The position numbers were made by a program, and so were the translations under genes. A DNA stretch of 64,000 nucleotides from Pseudomonas sp. QS1027 (GTDB lineage Bacteria > Pseudomonadota > Gammaproteobacteria > Pseudomonadales > Pseudomonadaceae): assembly GCF_002814235.1 (NCBI RefSeq), contig NZ_PHSU01000003.1:1-64000 (forward strand). Direction: 5' to 3'. Positions 40,337 to 48,582 of this stretch are shown here, one piece after another. The number at the start of each line of letters is the position of its first letter. Position 1 is the first letter of the stretch. The notes under the pieces were generated by a model. It did not search any database, was not told the origin of the DNA, and was given only the letters and a program-made list of their open reading frames with translations.

Positions 40337-40846
40337 ATGATGCTATACGAGATTGTCTTTAGTGGCGAATCGCTACCTGGTGCCTTGCCCGATCAGGTCA
40401 AAAGCAACCTGGCCCGGCTGTTCCAGGCCGATGCCCAGCGTATCGAACTGCTGTTCTCCGGACGGCGTCTGGTGCTCAAGAGCAATCTCGATGCCGCGGC
40501 GGCGGAAAAGTATCGGGTCACCCTCGAGCGTGCCGGGGCGCTGGTCACGGTGGTCGAGATGGCCGTCGAGGAGATCGAGATGACGGCACCGCTACCGGCC
40601 TCAGTGCCGGGCCGTGCCCAGGTAGCGCCGCGGGATGCCTATATGGCCGCGTTCAGTGCGGTCGATGCGCCGGACTTCGGCATTGCCGAGGTCGGCAGCG
40701 ATATGCAGGACGCCAAGCCCGAGCCGGTCGCGCTGGCGTTGGATCTGTCGGCGTTCAGTGTGGCGCCGGTCGGTGCCGACATGGGCCAGCTGCCGGCCGC
40801 AACCGTCGTCACGGTGCCGGATATTTCACACCTGAGCCTCAGCTGA
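40337..40846 (+). CDS. Uncharacterised protein with C-terminal VG-[SA]-DM repeats
   Basis: A 169-residue protein with a good AGGAG site at 40325-40329. Its first 75 residues ([20 protein letters not shown] onward) form a predicted small alpha/beta domain that I associate with the N-terminus of various proteobacterial membrane proteins, but here no membrane segment follows. The C-terminal part carries imperfect repeats: [26 protein letters not shown] and the closing PDISHLSLS. Function unknown. Its 3' end overlaps the convergent ychJ gene by 8 bp. Confidence 0.8.
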   Translation: MMLYEIVFSGESLPGALPDQVKSNLARLFQADAQRIELLFSGRRLVLKSNLDAAAAEKYRVTLERAGALVTVVEMAVEEIEMTAPLPASVPGRAQVAPRDAYMAAFSAVDAPDFGIAEVGSDMQDAKPEPVALALDLSAFSVAPVGADMGQLPAATVVTVPDISHLSLS

Positions 40847-41315
40847 GCAGGTAGCCGGAGCAGCACTTCTTGTATTTCTGCCCGCTGCCACAGGGGCAGG
40901 CGTCATTGCGCCCGGCCTTGAGGGGCACGGTGGGGTCGATGAAATACCAGTGCCCCTCGGTTTGTACGAAGGACGACTTTTCCCGGTGGCTGTGTTCGCC
41001 GTTACTGTCGTGCCAACGTGCGGTAAAGGTCACGAAGGCATGCTCGGGCTGGCCACCGAAGACTTCCGAGCTTTCCACCTGCAAGCCCAGCCAGGTGCTT
41101 TGCGCGCTCCATTCGCCGATGGCCTGGCGGTCCAGTCCCGGTTGCTGAATCGGCAACGTGGTGTTCACCAGGTAGTCGACCAGTCCCAATACATAGGCGC
41201 AGTAGCGCGAGCGCATCAGGGCTTCGGCGCAGGGGGCGGGATGGCCCGCATGATAGTGGCCGCAGCAGGCCTCCAGCAGGTTGCCGCTACCACAGGGGCA
41301 GATGGATGTGCTCAC
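40839..41315 (-). CDS. ychJ: YchJ-family protein with two SEC-C motifs
   Basis: The 158-residue protein has an N-terminal SEC-C motif ([14 protein letters not shown]), a central NTF2-like domain ([20 protein letters not shown] ... [20 protein letters not shown]) and a C-terminal SEC-C motif ([15 protein letters not shown]), the usual YchJ layout. GTG at 41315 is chosen because it gives [10 protein letters not shown] directly; a GTG four codons upstream would overlap the preceding gene. The function is not established. It follows a methyltransferase-like gene within 5 bp. Confidence 0.9.
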   Translation of the reverse strand: MSTSICPCGSGNLLEACCGHYHAGHPAPCAEALMRSRYCAYVLGLVDYLVNTTLPIQQPGLDRQAIGEWSAQSTWLGLQVESSEVFGGQPEHAFVTFTARWHDSNGEHSHREKSSFVQTEGHWYFIDPTVPLKAGRNDACPCGSGQKYKKCCSGYLLS

Positions 41316-41320
41316 GGGAA

Positions 41321-41818
41321 TCACCACCAGTACTTGCCGAAGTTTTCCGGATTGGCCCAGAACTTGGCGTTCAGCCAGTCCGGCACCTGTTTGTATTCCT
41401 TCAAATCATAGGTGAACAACGTCAGTACCTGCTCGTCGCGGGCAAAACGTTCGCTGTTTTGCAGGGCCAGGGCGAAGAAGTCACTGTCCTGCCAGCCGCT
41501 GGCGAGCATGTCCACCAGCACCGCGATGCGGCTGGCATTGAGGTTGCGAATGCCGCCGAGCAATTGCCGGCCGTCACGCTTGGGCAGGTGCTCCAGGCAG
41601 TCGACCACCAGCGCCAGGTCGAAACGCCGGGCGGCCAGTTCGGCGGGCAGCGGACCGGGTTCGGCGAAAGCCACCTGGGTCTCGGGATGGGCGGCCTGGA
41701 ACGCCTCGAGTGCCGGAAAGCTGCCAGCCCCGACGAGCAGCAGGTTTTGCGGGGCGTAACGGTCCAGCAGGGCCGCCAGCGCTTGCTGGGGCGTGCGGGC
41801 GGAAAGGCTTTCTGGCAT
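41321..41818 (-). CDS. Small methyltransferase-like protein
   Basis: A 165-residue cytosolic protein. [15 protein letters not shown] (about residues 26-40) resembles motif I of Rossmann SAM-dependent methyltransferases, and [16 protein letters not shown] resembles the following acidic/EHL motif, but the C-terminal half is short and unlike characterised enzymes. Similar small proteins are found next to ychJ in pseudomonads as far as I recall. Substrate unknown; it may be a degenerate, non-catalytic member. Forms a two-gene unit with ychJ. Confidence 0.8.
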   Translation of the reverse strand: MPESLSARTPQQALAALLDRYAPQNLLLVGAGSFPALEAFQAAHPETQVAFAEPGPLPAELAARRFDLALVVDCLEHLPKRDGRQLLGGIRNLNASRIAVLVDMLASGWQDSDFFALALQNSERFARDEQVLTLFTYDLKEYKQVPDWLNAKFWANPENFGKYWW

Positions 41819-41927
41819 CGGGATTCCTCGGTCGGAACGGCAAACACGGGCGAATTTTCAACGGCCACTGGCAAACTGCCCTGACTCGCCTTACTGTGCG
41901 CCAAAGAATAACTCATCAGGGGGGTGT

Positions 41928-42206
41928 ATGAAGGTGCTTTGGGGGCTGGGGAAGGTGTTGACGCTGCTGTTCTGGCTGGTGGTGCTGGTCAATCTGGTGC
42001 ACCCGCTGATCAGCCCGTTCCGGGTCCTGGTGGATCTGGCCGGGAGCATGCTGTTGTTGACGCATTTGTTGGAGATCATGCTGTTCAATGGCAGCCTGCA
42101 GGACCGTACCCATCCTTGGCGTGACCGGGCGCAGATCCTGCTGTTCGGCATGTTCCACCTGCAAATCCTGCCTTTGCCCACCCGTGAGGAACACCAGCAT
42201 GCGTAG
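41928..42206 (+). CDS. DUF1145 family small membrane protein
   Basis: A 92-residue protein with start MKVLWGLGKVLTLLFWLVVL at 41928 behind a purine-rich GGGGGG segment. It has two membrane segments (about residues 8-26 and 35-58) and the family-like LVHPLISPFRVLVDLAG and LEIMLF motifs. Function unknown. It overlaps the following collagen-like gene by 8 bp, so the two are likely translationally coupled. Confidence 0.85.
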   Translation: MKVLWGLGKVLTLLFWLVVLVNLVHPLISPFRVLVDLAGSMLLLTHLLEIMLFNGSLQDRTHPWRDRAQILLFGMFHLQILPLPTREEHQHA

Positions 42207-42957
42207 CCTGTGTCTGCTGGCTGCCTTGTGCAGCCCCCTGGCGTTTGCCCAGGTCGTGACCGTCGAAACCAATTCCATGCTGCGCTTGCCGGCCAGCACT
42301 TCGGTGCTGCAACTGGAACGCCTGGATGTCGCCGATTTCGGCACTCTGGTGATCCCCGCCAGTGTCACGCAACTGAGTATCGGTGAGCTGCACCTGGGGC
42401 ATGAGGCACGTATTGCCATTGTGCCGAGCGAGCAGGGGTTTGCCCTCAAGGCCAATCGCGCCGAGTTGGGCGTGGGCAGCCAGATCAGTGCGCGCGGTGC
42501 CTCGGGCACCTATCAGCGAGCCCCTTCGCCGGGACGTAATCTGGAGCTGCGGATCGATGCGCTCAGCGGTCCCTTGCTGTCGGTGGATGCCCGGGGTGGC
42601 ACTGGCGTGCCGGGTTATGTCGGGCTCGATGGCGCCAATGGCGATGAGCCGGGCTGTACCTGGGGCGCGGCCGGGCAGGGCGCGGACGGCGACAATGGCG
42701 GTGACGGTCATCCGGGTGCTCCGGGGGCGCAGGTCAAGTTGCAGTTGCCGCGGGATTATCCGGCGGCGCAGATCCAGGTGCTGGTCGACGGCGGTAACGG
42801 AGGCATTGCCGGAGCGGCGGGGCGTCCGGGCGCGGGCGGCAAGTCCAAGGGCTGTTTTGTCTACGACACCGATGGCGGCAGGTCCGGTCGTCCGGGCCAG
42901 GCAGGCAAGCCGGGGCCGGTTGGCCCGGCGGGCAGCGTGACGGTCCAGCGTCTGTAA
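42199..42957 (+). CDS. Secreted collagen-like protein
   Basis: A 252-residue protein with a signal peptide (MRSLCLLAALCSPLAFA). Residues about 20-125 are a beta-rich domain without known family (TVETNSMLRLPASTSVLQLERLDVADFGTL...). The C-terminal half is Gly-rich with collagen-like G-X-Y stretches (GDNGGDGHPGAPGAQ, GNGGIAGAAGRPGAGG, GRPGQAGKPGPVGPAG) interrupted by a short beta segment (VKLQLPRDYPAAQIQVLVD). Likely periplasmic or surface-exposed. Overlaps the DUF1145 gene; a REP element follows. Confidence 0.8.
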   Translation: MRSLCLLAALCSPLAFAQVVTVETNSMLRLPASTSVLQLERLDVADFGTLVIPASVTQLSIGELHLGHEARIAIVPSEQGFALKANRAELGVGSQISARGASGTYQRAPSPGRNLELRIDALSGPLLSVDARGGTGVPGYVGLDGANGDEPGCTWGAAGQGADGDNGGDGHPGAPGAQVKLQLPRDYPAAQIQVLVDGGNGGIAGAAGRPGAGGKSKGCFVYDTDGGRSGRPGQAGKPGPVGPAGSVTVQRL

Positions 42958-42983
42958 CACGTCGCTGAAAACACCACGTACCC

Positions 42984-43069
42984 TGTAGGAGCCGGCTTGC
43001 TGGCGATAGCGATCGCAAAGACGATGCCAGGCCCAAGGGCCTCATCGCCAGCAAGCCGGCTCCTACAAG
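42984..43069. repeat. REPIN-type element, copy 1
   Basis: Two inverted REP units (tgtaggagccggcttgctgg and its reverse complement, about 24 bp each, nearly perfect) flank a 38-bp spacer. Intergenic, between the collagen-like gene and the convergent CopD-like gene. The same unit occurs at about 48331 and 52601. Confidence 0.9.
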
Positions 43070-43115
43070 GTTGGTGGCAAACCGGGAATCGGTGTATGCC
43101 ACCTGTCTTGTAGGA

Positions 43116-43580
43116 TCAAAGCATCGGGCGTGCCGCCGCAATGGCCACCAGCACCAACCCGATCAGCAGATTGATCCCCACCAGTCGCCGAATCCGTCCC
43201 AGCGCCGCCGCACCCGCCGGCCAGTCCTGGGCGTCCACCGCCTGGCGCAAATCCGGCAATTGCAACGACTGGATACGAATAAACACTGCGACCATCACGA
43301 TATACAGGCCCATCATCACCTGCACATAACGCGGTGCGGTCTCGAAGCCGCTGAAGCGCAACTGGATCAGCCCCACGCCGCTGATCGGCAGGAGCACGAT
43401 CGCGACCCAGACCCAGACGAAAAAGCGCTGGAACACCTGGACCCACAGCTTCAGTCGGGCCGGCCCCTCCAGCGCGGCCATGGCCGCCGGACGGAGGATC
43501 ATCCAGGCGAAGAACATACCGCCGACCCAGACCAGCGCGGCCAGGACGTGCAGGGTGTAGACAAGGGCAAAAACGGTCAT
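43116..43580 (-). CDS. CopD-family inner-membrane protein
   Basis: A 154-residue protein with four predicted membrane helices. TLHVLAALVWVGGMFFAW at the N-terminus (His near residue 11) and VFQRFFVWVWVAIVLLPISG are typical of the CopD/YphA-like domain. A role in copper handling or heme-linked electron transfer is suggested by the family but not shown. Divergent from dinG with a 99-bp spacer. Confidence 0.85.
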   Translation of the reverse strand: MTVFALVYTLHVLAALVWVGGMFFAWMILRPAAMAALEGPARLKLWVQVFQRFFVWVWVAIVLLPISGVGLIQLRFSGFETAPRYVQVMMGLYIVMVAVFIRIQSLQLPDLRQAVDAQDWPAGAAALGRIRRLVGINLLIGLVLVAIAAARPML

Positions 43581-43679
43581 TCGGGTACTCCGTGCGGCGC
43601 GCGAGGGTTTAGCGGGGTATGATAGCCGTCCATTCGAACCACTGAAAATTTATCCAGCGTTTCTTGCGCCTGAAGACTC

Positions 43680-45824
43680 ATGATCAGCACCGAACTCAAA
43701 ACCACGATCCAGGGCGCCTACTCGCGTTTTCTCGAAGCCAAGAGCCTCAAGCCGCGTTACGGCCAGCGCCTGATGATCGCCGAAGTGGCCAAGGTCCTCG
43801 GCGATATCGACACCGATGACGAAGGCCGGCGCAGTGGCGACCCGGCCGTGGTCGCCGTGGAAGCGGGTACCGGTACCGGCAAGACGGTGGCTTACAGCCT
43901 GGCGGCGATTCCCACCGCCAAGGCCGCCGGCAAGCGCCTGGTGATCGCCACCGCCACCGTCGCGCTGCAGGAGCAGATCGTCTACAAGGACCTGCCCGAT
44001 CTGATGCGCAACAGCGGTTTGAACTTCAGCTTCGCCCTGGCCAAGGGCCGCGGGCGCTACATGTGCCTGTCCAAGCTCGACATGCTGCTGCAGGAAGGTC
44101 ACGCGCAGACCGCCACCGCGCAGCTGTTCGAAGAGGAGGGTTTCCGCATCGAGGTCGATGAGGCCAGCCAGAAGCTGTTCACCAGCATGATCGAGAAGCT
44201 CGCCGGGAATAAATGGGACGGCGACCGCGACAGCTGGCCCAACGCCCTGGAAGACGCCGATTGGGCGCGCCTGACCACCGATCACAGCCAGTGCACCAAC
44301 CGCCATTGCCCGAACTTCGGCCAGTGCGCCTTCTACAAGGCCCGCGAAGGCATGGGCAAGGTCGACGTTATCGTCACCAACCATGACATGGTGCTCGCCG
44401 ACCTGGCCCTGGGTGGTGGCGCGGTGCTCCCCGACCCGCGTGACACCCTCTATGTGTTCGACGAAGGCCACCACCTGCCGGACAAGGCCATCGGCCACTT
44501 TGCCCACTACACGCGCCTGCGCTCCACCGCCGACTGGCTGGAGCAGACCGCCAAGAACCTGACCAAGCTGTTGGCCCAGCATCCGCTGCCCGGTGACCTG
44601 GGCAAGCTGATCGAGCAGGTGCCGGAGCTGGCGCGGGAGATCAAGACCCACCAGCAGTTCATGTTCAGCGCCTGCGAGCAACTGGCCGACTTCAAGACCG
44701 GCGAAGACACCGAGGGCCGCGAGCGGCCGCGTCATCGCTTCGTCGGCGGGGTGATCCCGGAGCATATCCGCGAGATGGGCATCGAGCTGAAGAAAGGCTT
44801 TGCCCGCCTCAACGACCTTTTCACCCGCCTGACCGAGTTGCTCAAGGAAGGCATGGACGGCGAGGTCAATATCGGCATCGCCAGCCACCAGGCCGAGGAA
44901 TGGTATCCGCTGTTCGGCAGCCTGCTGTCCCGTGCCCAGGGCAACTGGGAGCTGTGGGTCGCCTTTACCGCCGAAGACCCGGAAGACAATCCGCCGATGG
45001 CCCGCTGGTTGAGCCTGGCCGAAGGCGGTGCGCTGTTTGATATCGAGGTCAATGCCAGCCCGATCCTGGCCGCGGAAATGCTTCGGCGCAACCTTTGGAA
45101 CGTGGCCTATGGCGCCCTGGTGACCTCGGCGACCCTGACCGCCCTGGGGACCTTCGACCGTTTCCGCATGCGTGCCGGCCTGCCGAAGAAAGCCGTGACG
45201 GCAGTGGTGCCGAGCCCCTTCCATCACGCCGATGCCGGTGTGCTGCGGGTACCGAACCTCAACGCCGACCCCCGCGATGCAGTGGCGCATACCGCCGCGA
45301 TCATCCGCGACCTGCCGGAACTGGTGGAAGGCTCCAAGGGCACCCTGGTGCTGTTTTCCTCGCGCAAACAGATGCAGGACGTGTTCGACGGCCTGGACCG
45401 TGACTGGCGCAAGCAGGTCTTCATCCAGGGCAACCTGTCGAAACAGGAGACTCTCAACAAGCACAAGGCCCGGGTCGATGGCGGGGATTCCAGCGTGCTG
45501 TTCGGCCTGGCGAGCTTTGCCGAAGGGGTGGATTTGCCCGGTGCCTACTGCGAGCACGTGGTGATCGCCAAGATTCCCTTCTCGGTCCCGGACGATCCGG
45601 TCGAGGCGGCGTTGGCCGAATGGATCGAAGCCCGGGGCGGCAATCCGTTCATGGAGATCTCCGTGCCGGACGCGTCCCTCAAGCTGGTCCAGGCCTGCGG
45701 GCGGCTGCTGCGCACCGAGGAGGACCGGGGCATCATCACCTTGCTCGACCGGCGCCTGGTCACCCAGCGCTACGGTAAAGCTATCCTCAATGCCTTGCCG
45801 CCGTTCCGGCGGGAAATTTCTTGA
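43680..45824 (+). CDS. dinG: ATP-dependent DNA helicase DinG
   Basis: XPD-like superfamily 2 helicase, 714 residues, that resolves R-loops and other structures. Walker A (EAGTGTGKTVAYSLAAIP) lies at about residues 60-77. The Fe-S cluster cysteines are in YMCLSK and CTNRHCPNFGQC (about 123 and 205-216). The DEAH-box variant is DEGH (YVFDEGHHLPDKA), and the C-terminal helicase motifs LFSSRKQMQDV and QACGRLLRTEEDRG are present. In other species its expression is SOS-linked; no LexA box was identified in the short upstream spacer. Confidence 0.96.
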   Translation: MISTELKTTIQGAYSRFLEAKSLKPRYGQRLMIAEVAKVLGDIDTDDEGRRSGDPAVVAVEAGTGTGKTVAYSLAAIPTAKAAGKRLVIATATVALQEQIVYKDLPDLMRNSGLNFSFALAKGRGRYMCLSKLDMLLQEGHAQTATAQLFEEEGFRIEVDEASQKLFTSMIEKLAGNKWDGDRDSWPNALEDADWARLTTDHSQCTNRHCPNFGQCAFYKAREGMGKVDVIVTNHDMVLADLALGGGAVLPDPRDTLYVFDEGHHLPDKAIGHFAHYTRLRSTADWLEQTAKNLTKLLAQHPLPGDLGKLIEQVPELAREIKTHQQFMFSACEQLADFKTGEDTEGRERPRHRFVGGVIPEHIREMGIELKKGFARLNDLFTRLTELLKEGMDGEVNIGIASHQAEEWYPLFGSLLSRAQGNWELWVAFTAEDPEDNPPMARWLSLAEGGALFDIEVNASPILAAEMLRRNLWNVAYGALVTSATLTALGTFDRFRMRAGLPKKAVTAVVPSPFHHADAGVLRVPNLNADPRDAVAHTAAIIRDLPELVEGSKGTLVLFSSRKQMQDVFDGLDRDWRKQVFIQGNLSKQETLNKHKARVDGGDSSVLFGLASFAEGVDLPGAYCEHVVIAKIPFSVPDDPVEAALAEWIEARGGNPFMEISVPDASLKLVQACGRLLRTEEDRGIITLLDRRLVTQRYGKAILNALPPFRREIS

Positions 45825-45921
45825 TGTGACGCAGGTTAAATAACCAACTTCGTTGTCTACGGATGGCGCCGCTTGGCGTCACGCTGGCCTTTGACTGGCC
45901 GTAAGGGAGAGTTTGATTCAT

Positions 45922-48285
45922 ATGATTGGCCGTACGCTGCCCGCCATTTTCGCCTTGTTGTTCGCCGCGCCGCTCTGGGCTGCGCCTGCCGGGCAACAGA
46001 CACTGTTCAACTTCGTCCGTCCCGCCGATGTGGTGCAGGTGGTCACCGTGGATGCCAGCCTGCCGCAATACAACGCGGAGCAGACGGCCGAAGGCGAAGT
46101 GCTGCGGCGGGTCACTTTCAACCCGGCCGCCCAGCCGAGCTTGCGTCTCGCGCCGCAGACCGGGGCCTGGGACTGGTCGCAGGCGGGAGCCATGAGCCTG
46201 CGGATCCAGAGTGCGATGGATTGGGCGCTGACCCTCAACGTGACAATCCAGAGCAGCGACGGCAAGACCCTCACCAGTCGCGTCGACCTGCCGGCCGGTC
46301 CCGCGCAGACCTTGCTGGTGCCGTTGCAGGCCAGTTCGCCGTTGAGCCAGGGCATGCGCGCCGGTCCACCGATGCCGACGACGGTGGATGGCCAGCGGGT
46401 GTTGCTGGCCAGCAGCCAGGGTGAGTTGAATCGCCAGCAGGTGGTGTCGGTGACCTTGTCGATGGACGCGCCGAAAGTTGCCCAGAACATCCTCCTGGAA
46501 CGTTTCGGCGTGCAGAACGGCGACGATGTGGTCAAGGCCGTCTATAGCTCGCTGGTGGATGGCTATGGCCAGTCGACCCGGGCCAAGTGGCCGGAAAAAA
46601 TCAGCAGCGACGATCAGCTCAAGGCCGCCGCGAGCAAGGAAAGCCAGCAACTGAAGACCTGGCTGACCGAGCGCGAACGCAGCGCCCGGGACAAGTTCGG
46701 TGGTTCGCTCAAGGGTCCGCTCTTCGACGCCACGGGCTTCTTCCGCACCGAAAAGCACGACGGCCGCTGGTACCTGGTGACGCCGGAGGGGCATCCGTTC
46801 TACTCCCTGGGGGTGAATACCGTCAGCGCTCACGACCAGCAGACCTATGTCGAAGGTCGTGAAGGCATGTTCAGCGACCTGCCCAAGGACGGTGAGCCCC
46901 TGGCCGCCTACTACGGCAAGGCCGACAACGGCATCACCACCGGGGCTTCCCAGGGGCGGGGCTTCAAGTCCGGGCGCTGGTTCGATTTCTATGGCGCCAA
47001 CCTGGAACGCACCTATGGTTCGCCATGCGCGACCGCCGCGCCGACGGAACCCAAGGTGCCTTGCGCCCCGGGCCTGGACGCCCAGCGTTGGCAGAAGCAC
47101 ACCCTCGACCGCTTGCAGGCCTGGGGTTTCAACACCGTCGGCAACTGGAGCGATCCGGCCCTGGGCCTGAACGACCGCGTGCCTTACACCTTGCCGCTGT
47201 CCATCGTCGGCGACTACGCCAGTATCAGCACCGGCAGCGACTGGTGGGGCGGCATGCCCGATCCGTTCGATCCGCGTTTTGCCATGGCCACCGAGCGTGC
47301 GGTGGCGATTGCCACCCGCGATCATCGCGACGACCCTTGGCTGGTGGGCTATTTCGCCGACAACGAACTGGCCTGGGCCGGTCCCGGCAACGATCCGAAA
47401 TCCCGTTATGCCCTGGCCTATGGCACGTTGCGCATGACCACCGACGTACCGGCCAAGCGCGCCTTCCTCAAGCAATTGCGTGACAAGTACCGCAACCAGG
47501 AAGGCCTGTCCAAGGCCTGGGGCGTGGAGATTCCGACCTGGGAGCAGATGGAAGACCCGGGCTTCGAGGCCCCGCTGCCCAATCCCGCGCACCCGCAGAT
47601 CGAGGCAGACCTGAAGTACTTCCAGAAAGTGTTTGCCGACACCTACTTCAAGACCATTTCCGACTCGCTGAAATGGCATGCGCCGAATCACCTGCTGCTG
47701 GGCGGTCGTTTTGCCGTCAGCACGCCTGAGGCCGTGGCCTCCTGTGCGCAGTACTGCGATGTGTTGAGCTTCAACTTCTACACCCTCAAGCCCCAGGACG
47801 GTTATGACTTCGATCAGTTGGAGGCGTTGAACAAGCCGGTGCTGATCACCGAGTTCAACTTCGGCTCGAAGGACCGTGGCCCGTTCTGGGGCGGGGTGAC
47901 GGAACTGGCCCGGGAAGAAGACCGGGGGCCGGCCTATGCCGCGTTCCTCAAGCAGGCGGTGGCCGAGCCGTCGATTGTCGGCGTGCACTGGTTCCAGTAC
48001 CTCGACCAGCCAGTGAGTGGGCGTCTGCTGGACGGTGAAAACGGTCATTTCGGTCTGGTGGGCATTACCGATGTGCCGTTCCAGGGCTTTGTCGAGAGCG
48101 TGCGCAAGAGCAACCTGCAGGCCCTGGCGCTGCTCAACAAGGCAGCCGAGAAAGCCAAGGTGGAAGCGCAACAGAAGGCCGCGAAGGGCATCGCTCAGGA
48201 TGACAATGGGGGCAAGGGGCGTTCGAGCAGCGCTGGCGGGGAGGATGCCGGACATTCCGGCGGCCACTCCGGTAACGGCCACTGA
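45922..48285 (+). CDS. Secreted agarase-like glycoside hydrolase (clan GH-A, GH50-like)
   Basis: A 787-residue protein with signal peptide MIGRTLPAIFALLFAAPLWA. An N-terminal beta-sandwich-like domain (to about residue 250) precedes a TIM-barrel domain that begins GFFRTEKHDGRWYLVTPEGH, a motif shared with beta-agarases. The predicted acid/base is Glu482 in YFADNELAWAG and the nucleophile Glu644 in ITEFNFGSKDRG. The tail (last about 40 residues) is charged, then Ser/Gly/His-rich. A TTG at 45913 has better spacing to AGGGAG and is an alternative start. Substrate is not predictable from sequence. Confidence 0.8.
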   Translation: MIGRTLPAIFALLFAAPLWAAPAGQQTLFNFVRPADVVQVVTVDASLPQYNAEQTAEGEVLRRVTFNPAAQPSLRLAPQTGAWDWSQAGAMSLRIQSAMDWALTLNVTIQSSDGKTLTSRVDLPAGPAQTLLVPLQASSPLSQGMRAGPPMPTTVDGQRVLLASSQGELNRQQVVSVTLSMDAPKVAQNILLERFGVQNGDDVVKAVYSSLVDGYGQSTRAKWPEKISSDDQLKAAASKESQQLKTWLTERERSARDKFGGSLKGPLFDATGFFRTEKHDGRWYLVTPEGHPFYSLGVNTVSAHDQQTYVEGREGMFSDLPKDGEPLAAYYGKADNGITTGASQGRGFKSGRWFDFYGANLERTYGSPCATAAPTEPKVPCAPGLDAQRWQKHTLDRLQAWGFNTVGNWSDPALGLNDRVPYTLPLSIVGDYASISTGSDWWGGMPDPFDPRFAMATERAVAIATRDHRDDPWLVGYFADNELAWAGPGNDPKSRYALAYGTLRMTTDVPAKRAFLKQLRDKYRNQEGLSKAWGVEIPTWEQMEDPGFEAPLPNPAHPQIEADLKYFQKVFADTYFKTISDSLKWHAPNHLLLGGRFAVSTPEAVASCAQYCDVLSFNFYTLKPQDGYDFDQLEALNKPVLITEFNFGSKDRGPFWGGVTELAREEDRGPAYAAFLKQAVAEPSIVGVHWFQYLDQPVSGRLLDGENGHFGLVGITDVPFQGFVESVRKSNLQALALLNKAAEKAKVEAQQKAAKGIAQDDNGGKGRSSSAGGEDAGHSGGHSGNGH

Positions 48286-48330
48286 TCGACCGGGCACACT
48301 GATTGATTTCCTGAATAGACACCGTTCCTT

Positions 48331-48410
48331 TAGGAGCCGGCTTGCTGGCGATAGCGGCCGAACAGGCGATGCAAGGCTAACGCCCCTTTGCCTGCAAGCC
48401 GGCTCCTACA
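48331..48410. repeat. REPIN-type element, copy 2
   Basis: The left unit (taggagccggcttgctggcgat) is complete. The right unit (cctgcaagccggctccta) has lost the outer part of its inverted match. Located between the glycoside hydrolase and the EstB-like gene. Confidence 0.85.
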
Positions 48411-48431
48411 GGGTTTTGCGGTGTTTTTTGG

Positions 48432-48500
48432 TAGAGCGCTCTAATTCCTACAGCGCCCTGCGCAACATCTGACAATTCTTGCAAGGTGTTACGAATTGTC
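48432..48500. promoter_or_regulatory. Candidate operator region: palindrome plus inverted repeat
   Basis: TAGAGCGCTCTA at 48432-48443 is a perfect 12-bp palindrome with the central CG seen in LacI-family operators. A second inverted repeat, gacaattc (48471-48478) and gaattgtc (48493-48500), has a 14-bp spacer. Both lie 80-150 bp before the EstB-like gene. No regulator gene is adjacent. Confidence 0.35.
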
Positions 48501-48582
48501 TGATTCAGGTCTGTTCCCAAACCCGCCAATCGCTGGAACAATGCAGGCCACTTTGGAAGGTGTTGCGGCGGGAGAGTCACGG

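Noticed and set aside
43650..48297. Long antisense frames opposite dinG (635 codons) and the glycoside hydrolase (836 codons)
   Set aside because: No ribosome-binding sites or recognisable domains; both sense genes carry full sets of catalytic motifs.
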